A stretch of DNA of 17,587 nucleotides from JARROD01 sp037384225 (GTDB lineage Bacteria; Pseudomonadota; Gammaproteobacteria; Pseudomonadales; Cellvibrionaceae). Both the position numbers and the translations under genes were made by a program. The notes below the pieces were generated by a model, which did not search any database, was not told the DNA's origin, and saw only the letters and a list, made by a program, of their open reading frames with translations. Positions 7,314 to 12,924 of this stretch are shown here, one piece after another. The stretch's first letter is position 1. Each line of letters starts with the position of its first letter. The DNA is taken from positions 1 to 17,587 of the forward strand of contig JARROD010000072.1 of NCBI GenBank assembly GCA_037384225.1, read 5' to 3'.

Positions 7314-7718
7314 ATGGCCGCTCGTAAAACCCCAGCAAAAAAGACCCCAGCTGCAAAAACCGCCGCTAAAAAAGCCGCAGCCACTCCCAAGAACAAAACG
7401 AAAGCAGTCAAAGAGCGTTACAACAAGACCCAGATTCTCAACGAGATCGCTGCAGCCACTGAACTGTCGAAAAAGCAGGTTCAATCTGTGTTGGACGAAC
7501 TGTCTCAGGTCATTGAAGGCCATATAAAGAAACGTGCCGTCGGCGAATTTGTTTTACCTGGATTGCTGAAAATTACCACTGTGAAAAAACCAGCCCGCAA
7601 AGCCCGCAAAGGCATCAACCCGTTTACCGGGGAAGAAACCGTCTTTGCCGCCAAGCCGGCCAGCATCCAGGTTAAAGTGCGTCCGCTGAAAAAGTTGAAA
7701 GAATTCGCCTCCAGCTAA
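7314..7718 (+). CDS. HU-family DNA-binding protein with histone H1-like N-terminal tail
   Basis: The 134-residue protein has two parts. Residues 1-35 are almost only Lys, Ala, Pro and Thr (KTPAKKTPAAKTAAKKAA), like eukaryotic H1 tails. Residues 36-134 are an HU fold, with NKTQILNEIA at the start and the DNA-bending arm RKGINPFTGEE at 98-108. It should bind and compact DNA in the nucleoid. The ATG at 7314 is chosen because AAAGGA ends 7 nt upstream; the frame stays open 24 codons further left without family similarity. It converges with the HIT gene with one base between stops. Such tailed HU proteins are known in pseudomonads and relatives. Confidence 0.92.
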   Translation: MAARKTPAKKTPAAKTAAKKAAATPKNKTKAVKERYNKTQILNEIAAATELSKKQVQSVLDELSQVIEGHIKKRAVGEFVLPGLLKITTVKKPARKARKGINPFTGEETVFAAKPASIQVKVRPLKKLKEFASS

Positions 7719-7719
7719 T

Positions 7720-8163
7720 TTACAGCTGCTCGAACCTGCCCTGGTCAGGTTCAAAATCACTTCCTGCCAGGGCGCTGCGCAAACGCGACACCCGGTCGGT
7801 CAGCTCGCGGTCGGTGTAGGTGATAGCGGGGACCACTCCCCAAATGGGGTTGGGCCAGGCAGGGTCGTTGGTATAGCGGGCCACATGATGTAAATGTAAC
7901 TGCGGCACCTGATTGCCAAGCGCGGCAACGTTCATTTTATCCGGGCTGAACAGTGCCACCATCACTTCTGCCAGATGGCACGACTCCCGCATCAGTTGTA
8001 TCCGATCCTCTGCCTCTAAATGGTGAATCTCCCGCATGTCTGTGCGCCTGGGCACCAGCAGACACCAGGGATAATTGGCATCCTTACTGAGCAGCACCAG
8101 TGACAATGGGAAATTACCCAGCGCCACGGTGTCACTTTGAAGTTGGGGGTGTAGTTCAAACAT
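7720..8163 (-). CDS. HIT-domain (histidine triad) hydrolase
   Basis: HIT proteins hydrolyse or transfer nucleotidyl groups. This one, about 147 residues, matches the pseudomonad type: MFELHPQLQSDT at the start, LVPRR at 36-40, and the active-site run NQVPQLHLHHVARY at 84-97, with His90, His92 and His93, followed by PAWPNPIWG. The motif is HxHH rather than the textbook HxHxH, which I recall as normal in this subgroup. The start at 8163 is preferred because GAGG ends 8 nt upstream; an ATG at 8169 and a GTG at 8208 are in frame. The substrate is unknown. It is divergent from proS. Confidence 0.9.
   Translation of the reverse strand: MFELHPQLQSDTVALGNFPLSLVLLSKDANYPWCLLVPRRTDMREIHHLEAEDRIQLMRESCHLAEVMVALFSPDKMNVAALGNQVPQLHLHHVARYTNDPAWPNPIWGVVPAITYTDRELTDRVSRLRSALAGSDFEPDQGRFEQL
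7732..7752. terminator. Hairpin just past the HU stop, inside HIT 3' end
   Basis: GAACCTG (7732-7738) and CAGGTTC (7746-7752) form a perfect 7-bp stem with a 7-nt loop, 14 nt after the HU stop. No T-run follows on either strand, so an intrinsic terminator is uncertain. It also lies within the last codons of the HIT gene. Confidence 0.3.
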
Positions 8164-8220
8164 GTGCATAACCTCAAAATTAGGATTGGCGAAACACCTG
8201 CCTTCCACTTTAGAATAGCG

Positions 8221-8230
8221 TTCTTAAGAA
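8221..8230. promoter_or_regulatory. 10-bp palindrome TTCTTAAGAA upstream of proS
   Basis: A perfect palindrome sits 25 nt before the proS ATG, in the 91-nt divergent HIT-proS spacer. Just left of it, TTGGCG (8186-8191) and TAGAAT (8211-8216) could be a proS promoter with a long 19-nt spacer. An operator role is only a possibility. Confidence 0.3.
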
Positions 8231-8254
8231 ATATACAAAGAGACTTTTACCACA

Positions 8255-10030
8255 ATGCGAGCCAGCCATTTTTTAATAGCCACACTGAAAGAGACCCCCT
8301 CTGATGCAGAAGTGATCAGTCACCAGCTTATGCTGCGCGCCGGCATGATCCGCAAGCTGGCTTCAGGCCTCTACACCTGGCTGCCCTTGGGGCTCAGAGT
8401 ATTGCGCAAGGTTGAAGCGATAGTGCGTGATGAAATGGACAACGCTGGCGCTCAGGAAGTGCTGATGTCGATAGTACAGCCCGCCGAACTGTGGCAGGAG
8501 TCCAAACGCTGGGTTAAATACGGCCCCGAGCTGCTGCGTCTGCAGGACCGTCACAAGCGCGATTTCTGCCTCGGACCTACCCATGAGGAAGTGATCACGG
8601 ATTTGCTACGCAGTGAAATCAAAAGTTACAAGCAACTACCCGCCATTTTCTATCAGATTCAAACCAAATTCCGCGACGAGATCCGCCCCCGTTTCGGCAT
8701 CATGCGGTCGCGGGAATTTATCATGAAAGACGCCTACTCCTTTCATATCACCCAGGAATCGCTGCAGCAGAGCTACGATCTCATGTATCAAACCTACTGC
8801 AACATCTTCTCCCGCGTCGGTTTGGATTTCCGCCCGGTGCTGGCCGACACCGGCGCCATAGGCGGCTCCGCCTCCCATGAATTCCACGTGCTGGCGGGAA
8901 GCGGTGAAGATGCCATTGCTTTCAGCAATGGCAGCGATTACGCCGCTAATGTGGAGCTGGCAGAAGCCCTGCCTCACGACGTACAGCGCCCCGCCCCGAG
9001 TCAGGTGGTAGCGGAGGTGGCAACGCCGGGTCAAAACACCATTGAGGCCGTTGCGGCATTTTTGTCCGTCGCTGCCGAGCAATCGGTAAAAACCCTGATT
9101 GTACTCGGCGCAGCCATTGAGGACGAACAACAACCGTTGGTTGCGCTGGTGCTGCGCGGCGACCACACACTCAACGCAATAAAAGCTGAAAACCTTGACT
9201 GCATCGCCGCCCCATTGACCTTCGCCCCCCAGGCGCGAATCGAACGGGAGCTGGGCTGTAGCGTCGGCTCCCTGGGCCCCGTGAACCTCAATATCGAGGT
9301 CATCGTCGACCGCAGCGCAGCCGCGCTGGCGGACTTCGTCTGCGGTGCCAATAAACCGGGCTATCATTTAACCGGGGTCAACTGGGAGCGCGATGTCGCC
9401 ATCACTCGGGTCGAGGATCTGCGCAATGTCGTCGTCGGCGATCCCAGCCCCGACGGCAAAGGTGTATTGGAGATCAAGCGCGGTATTGAAGTCGGTCACA
9501 TATTTCAATTGGGCAAGGTCTACAGCCAGCCCATGAAAGCCACTGCGCTGGACGAGCAAGGCAAAGAGCAGGTGATGACCATGGGCTGCTACGGTATCGG
9601 CGTTAGCCGAGTCGTGGCCGCCGCCATCGAACAAAACCACGACGACAACGGCATTATCTGGCCGGAGCCCATCGCGCCGTTTCAGCTTGCCCTGATACCG
9701 ATTAACATGCACAAATCAGCCGCCGTCGCCGCCAAATGCGAAACCCTGTATACAACGCTACGGGAGCAAGGCTACGATGTGCTGTTTATGGACGAATCCA
9801 AAGCTCGCCTCGGCACAATGCTCGCCGATACAGAGCTGATGGGTATTCCCCACCGACTCGTCGTCGGCGACCGCGGTCTGGAAAAGGGAACCATTGAATA
9901 CAAAGGTCGCCGCGACCCCGAAAGCCAGGATATAGAGGAACAAGCGTTGCTCACCTTTCTACAAACAAAAATGCTGCAACAAACGCCCCCTCGGCAACAG
10001 CGCGACGCCGGGCGCGAAACGCGGGCCTAG
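8255..10030 (+). CDS. proS: ProS, prolyl-tRNA synthetase with editing insert
   Basis: This is the bacterial-type prolyl-tRNA synthetase that charges tRNA-Pro. The 591 residues begin MRASHFLIATLKETPSDAEV, as in the E. coli type. They carry motif 2 TKFRDEIRPRFG (137-148) and an INS/YbaK-like editing domain around residues 230-400 containing RGDHTLNAIKAENL, which should remove mischarged Ala-tRNA-Pro. Motif 3 is near MGCYGIGVSRVVAA, followed by a C-terminal anticodon-binding domain. The extra basic C-terminal tail (about 15 residues, PPRQQRDAGRETRA) is not a conserved part of the family as I know it. Only a weak Shine-Dalgarno, AGAGA, precedes the ATG. The transglycosylase gene starts 25 nt after its stop. 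Confidence 0.98.
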   Translation: MRASHFLIATLKETPSDAEVISHQLMLRAGMIRKLASGLYTWLPLGLRVLRKVEAIVRDEMDNAGAQEVLMSIVQPAELWQESKRWVKYGPELLRLQDRHKRDFCLGPTHEEVITDLLRSEIKSYKQLPAIFYQIQTKFRDEIRPRFGIMRSREFIMKDAYSFHITQESLQQSYDLMYQTYCNIFSRVGLDFRPVLADTGAIGGSASHEFHVLAGSGEDAIAFSNGSDYAANVELAEALPHDVQRPAPSQVVAEVATPGQNTIEAVAAFLSVAAEQSVKTLIVLGAAIEDEQQPLVALVLRGDHTLNAIKAENLDCIAAPLTFAPQARIERELGCSVGSLGPVNLNIEVIVDRSAAALADFVCGANKPGYHLTGVNWERDVAITRVEDLRNVVVGDPSPDGKGVLEIKRGIEVGHIFQLGKVYSQPMKATALDEQGKEQVMTMGCYGIGVSRVVAAAIEQNHDDNGIIWPEPIAPFQLALIPINMHKSAAVAAKCETLYTTLREQGYDVLFMDESKARLGTMLADTELMGIPHRLVVGDRGLEKGTIEYKGRRDPESQDIEEQALLTFLQTKMLQQTPPRQQRDAGRETRA

Positions 10031-10036
10031 CCCGCG
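10020..10036. other. GC-rich hairpin over the proS stop codon
   Basis: CGCGGGC (10020-10026) and GCCCGCG (10030-10036) form a perfect 7-bp GC stem with a CTA loop. The proS TAG stop occupies 10028-10030, at the loop edge. No T-run follows. It could protect the proS 3' end or dampen expression of the next gene, whose ATG is 20 nt away. Confidence 0.5.
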
Positions 10037-10055
10037 TCGCGGAAACCTTTCAGGC

Positions 10056-10664
10056 ATGGCATCCGCATCAATGACAGCCGCCTTATCGAAGTCGGCCCCG
10101 GCGCTGCTCCGGCTAGTGCTTTTCTACCTTTGGTTCGCCGCCCCACCAGGCCAGGCTCAGGCTCAGCCGCATGCGCCTGTGGATGAAGACCTGCGCCGGC
10201 TGCTGAAAAACACCATCGCCGGCGCCGACAGTTTTGCCGATCGCTTTGACGCCGAAGTCTGGCTGGTGGCCATGTCCGGGCGTCTGGAGCGGTTTCTGGA
10301 AAATCCGAAACAGCGCCTGCGGCTGCTGCGCAGCGTGCACCTCGCCGCCACCCGCGCGAATCTACAGCCGGAGATGGTGCTGGCCGTTATCGAGGTGGAA
10401 AGTCGTTTCGATCGCTTTGCCGTTTCCTCGGTCGGCGCTCAGGGCATGATGCAGGTGATGCCGTTCTGGAAACATGAAATCGGTCGTCCCAACGATAACC
10501 TCATCGACCTGGAAACCAATCTCAAATACGGCTGCACCATTCTCAAGTATTACCTGGACAAAGCCAACGGCCGCTGGATCGAAGCGCTGGCGCGCTACAA
10601 CGGCAGCTATGGCAGCTTCCGTTATAGCCGTAAAGTCATGGACGCCTGGGAACGCTGGCGCTAG
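10056..10664 (+). CDS. Small periplasmic lytic transglycosylase (SLT domain)
   Basis: The 202-residue product has a hydrophobic N-terminal segment (about 15-35, ending APPGQAQAQ) that looks like a signal peptide. The catalytic half carries the family 1 SLT signature ESRFDRFAVSSVGAQGMMQVMP, with Glu115 the expected catalytic acid. It continues with NLIDLETNLKYGCTILKYYL and ALARYNGSYGS. It should cleave the glycan strands of peptidoglycan to anhydromuropeptides. The spacing of 25 nt from proS suggests co-transcription; an unrelated SLT next to proS also occurs in pseudomonads, from memory. The start is the first ATG; a second ATG five codons in is possible. Confidence 0.93.
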   Translation: MASASMTAALSKSAPALLRLVLFYLWFAAPPGQAQAQPHAPVDEDLRRLLKNTIAGADSFADRFDAEVWLVAMSGRLERFLENPKQRLRLLRSVHLAATRANLQPEMVLAVIEVESRFDRFAVSSVGAQGMMQVMPFWKHEIGRPNDNLIDLETNLKYGCTILKYYLDKANGRWIEALARYNGSYGSFRYSRKVMDAWERWR

Positions 10665-10670
10665 GGCGCT

Positions 10671-10744
10671 GCCGTGGGCTCCCACAGCGGCGTTGCCCTG
10701 CTTGCAAAGGGCTGGGCCATTCGCGGGCTGTGAAAGCCCACGGC
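10671..10744. repeat. REP-like paired inverted repeat
   Basis: GCCGTGGGCT (10671-10680) pairs perfectly with AGCCCACGGC (10735-10744). After a 2x2 mismatch, CACAGC (10683-10688) pairs with GCTGTG (10727-10732), giving a long imperfect hairpin. An apical stem GCCCT/AGGGC (10695-10699/10708-10712) fits inside. Each arm contains its own partial hairpin, for example GTGGG-CT-CCCAC at 10674-10685. The words CTGTGGGAGCCC (minus strand) and GGGCCATTCGCGGGC resemble the intergenic REP sequences of pseudomonads as I remember them. Confidence 0.45.
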
Positions 10745-10773
10745 AACGCTGATTGGGCGTTTAATGGCGGGAC

Positions 10774-10789
10774 AGGGCACTAGTGCCCT
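10774..10789. repeat. 16-bp perfect palindrome AGGGCACTAGTGCCCT
   Basis: This lies 30 nt to the right of the REP-like structure and 100 nt before the DUF885 gene. It could form a 6-bp stem with a CTAG loop, but no T-run follows. It may be a terminator without a tract, an operator, or part of the adjacent repeat. Confidence 0.6.
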
Positions 10790-10889
10790 TGAGGAAAGGG
10801 AAGTTACGTACGTCACAGCTTGTGAAAATAGGTTCGTAAAAATGGACTCGTAACATAGACTCATCAAAACACAATCTACGGATAAAAAT

Positions 10890-12788
10890 ATGATCCCATC
10901 GCGCCGCAAAACACCGATTAAAAGCACTGTGCTGGCAACCCTGACCGCCGCTGCCCTGCTGCAGGCCTGCACCGGGCCCGATGCCGGAAAACTTAGCAAC
11001 CAGATGCCGCAATCGGTTGAACCATCTGTTGAACAATCTATACAACAGCAGGATACCTCCGCCCGGGCCCAGCAGCTGTTTGAAACCTTTTTCAACGAAG
11101 ACCTCGCCCGCAGTCCCATCAACCAAACCTATCTGGGTATCAAAACCGATTACGGTAAATGGGACACGATTACCGATGCGTTTGAGGCAGAAACCCACAA
11201 ACTAAAGCAGGATCAGCTCCAGCGCCTGCTGCAGTTGGACCCGACGCAAATGGACGCGGGCACGACGCTGAGTTACCGGCTGCAAAAACAGCAGTTGGAA
11301 GAAGAAATTGCCGACTATAAGTGGCGCTACCACAATTATCCGGTAAACCAAATGTTCGGTGTTCACACACTGCCCCCCTCTTTGCTGATCAACCAGCACA
11401 CGGTTGACAACGAAGCTGACGCCAAGGCCTATATTAGCCGTCTAAACGCTTTGCCGTTACTATTTGAACAACTGATCGAGGGGCTAAAAACCCGCGCCGA
11501 CAAGGGAATCATCGCCCCTAAATTTGTCTTCCCTTACGTGATCAACGACAGCGAAAATATTATCAGCGGCGCACCGTTTGACGGCGCCGATAAGGAACAC
11601 GACAGCGCTATTTACGCGGATTTCAAGCGCAAACTAACGGCATTGAATCTGCCCGAGAAAAAACACCAGGCGTTGATGCTGCAAGCGCAAACCGCCTTAA
11701 AAGAGCAGGTCAAACCCGCTTACGACACACTTATCGGTTACCTCCGGGAGCTGGAAAAGCGCGCCGATAACCGCGACGGCGCCTGGAAATTCCCCGAGGG
11801 TGAGGCGTTTTATAACAACGCCCTGGCCCGCACCACGACCACAGAAATGAGTGCCGATGATATCCACAGTATCGGCCTCGCCGAAGTCGAGCGGATCCAG
11901 AACGAAATGCGCGAAATAATGGAAAAGGTGGGTTTTAATGGAGATTTGCAGGCTTTTTTCACCTTTATGCGTACTGAAAAGCAGTTCTATTACGACGAAA
12001 CCGAAGCCGGCAAGCAAACCTACCTAAAGCAAGCCACGGCCATAATCAACAATATGAAAAGCCGTCTCGATGAACTTTTTCTGCGCAAACCCAAGGCCGA
12101 ACTGAATGTCAAACGGGTGGAAGCGTTCCGGGAAAAATCCGCCGGCAAAGCCTTTTACCAGCGCCCCTCCATGGACGGCAAGCGCCCGGGACTCTACTAC
12201 GCCAATCTGTATAAAATGTCCGAAATGCCCACCTACCAAATGGAGGCGCTGGCCTATCACGAGGGTATTCCCGGTCACCATATGCAAATCGCCATCGCCC
12301 AGGAGTTGCAGGGTATACCCAAGTTCCGCCGCTTTGGGGGCTACACCGCTTACGTGGAGGGCTGGGGCCTTTATTCCGAATACATCCCCAAGGAAATGGG
12401 CCTCTATGAAGACCCCTACTCCGATTTCGGCCGCCTGGCGATGGAATTATGGCGCGCCTGCCGACTGGTGGTGGACACGGGTATCCACGCTAAAAAGTGG
12501 ACCCGTCAACAGGCCATCGATTACCTGCAAAAAAACACCCCCAACCCCGAGGGCGACGTTGTTAAAGCGATCGAACGCTATATCGTTATGCCGTCCCAGG
12601 CCACAGCCTATAAAATCGGCATGCTGAAAATTCTGCAACTGCGGCACACCGCTCAGGAAAAACTGGGCGATCAGTTTGATATCCGCCAGTTTCACGATGT
12701 CGTGCTGCGCAACGGCGCCGTGCCTTTAAACGTACTGGAAAGTCTTGTGAACGACTGGATAGACAACACCCTGGTTGCCAGCCGTTAA
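10890..12788 (+). CDS. DUF885-family putative metal-dependent lipoprotein
   Basis: The 632-residue protein starts with a basic n-region (MIPSRRKTPIK), a hydrophobic core, and a lipobox LLQAC with Cys27, so it is probably a lipoprotein. The body matches the DUF885 family. A metallopeptidase-like motif, YHEGIPGHHMQ, places His457, Glu458 and His463 or His464, and YVEGWGLYSE supplies a possible third ligand at Glu490. The zinc-peptidase reading is inferred from these motifs; the substrate is not known. The ATG has only a weak upstream purine run. A strong hairpin follows the stop. The neighbouring TonB receptor suggests, but does not show, a role in nutrient uptake or peptide handling. Confidence 0.93.
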   Translation: MIPSRRKTPIKSTVLATLTAAALLQACTGPDAGKLSNQMPQSVEPSVEQSIQQQDTSARAQQLFETFFNEDLARSPINQTYLGIKTDYGKWDTITDAFEAETHKLKQDQLQRLLQLDPTQMDAGTTLSYRLQKQQLEEEIADYKWRYHNYPVNQMFGVHTLPPSLLINQHTVDNEADAKAYISRLNALPLLFEQLIEGLKTRADKGIIAPKFVFPYVINDSENIISGAPFDGADKEHDSAIYADFKRKLTALNLPEKKHQALMLQAQTALKEQVKPAYDTLIGYLRELEKRADNRDGAWKFPEGEAFYNNALARTTTTEMSADDIHSIGLAEVERIQNEMREIMEKVGFNGDLQAFFTFMRTEKQFYYDETEAGKQTYLKQATAIINNMKSRLDELFLRKPKAELNVKRVEAFREKSAGKAFYQRPSMDGKRPGLYYANLYKMSEMPTYQMEALAYHEGIPGHHMQIAIAQELQGIPKFRRFGGYTAYVEGWGLYSEYIPKEMGLYEDPYSDFGRLAMELWRACRLVVDTGIHAKKWTRQQAIDYLQKNTPNPEGDVVKAIERYIVMPSQATAYKIGMLKILQLRHTAQEKLGDQFDIRQFHDVVLRNGAVPLNVLESLVNDWIDNTLVASR

Positions 12789-12795
12789 TCCCGCC

Positions 12796-12819
12796 GCCCC
12801 GGCAATCGAGCGCCGGGGC
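12796..12819 (+). terminator. GC hairpin after the DUF885 gene
   Basis: GCCCCGGC (12796-12803) and GCCGGGGC (12812-12819) form a perfect 8-bp stem with an 8-nt loop, 8 nt after the stop codon. It is followed by CTAAAAAAG rather than T, so it is an atypical intrinsic terminator or an mRNA-stabilising structure. Confidence 0.5.
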
Positions 12820-12840
12820 CTAAAAAAGAATATTAAATGT

Positions 12841-12869
12841 TTGACCCTAAATAGCGGATTGACTCTATG
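12841..12869 (+). promoter_or_regulatory. Candidate promoter for the TonB receptor
   Basis: TTGACC (12841-12846), a 17-nt spacer and TCTATG (12864-12869) form a plausible sigma-70 site with a weak -10. It lies about 70 nt before the receptor's ribosome binding site. Confidence 0.3.
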
Positions 12870-12924
12870 GGGGAAAAACACCGCGGCTCGTCTACAGGTG
12901 TGGTTAAAAATAAGCACCTAACCT

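Noticed and set aside
8636..9367. 243-codon minus-strand frame inside proS
   Set aside because: It is an antisense shadow of the high-GC proS codons; the proS protein is fully conserved across the same span.
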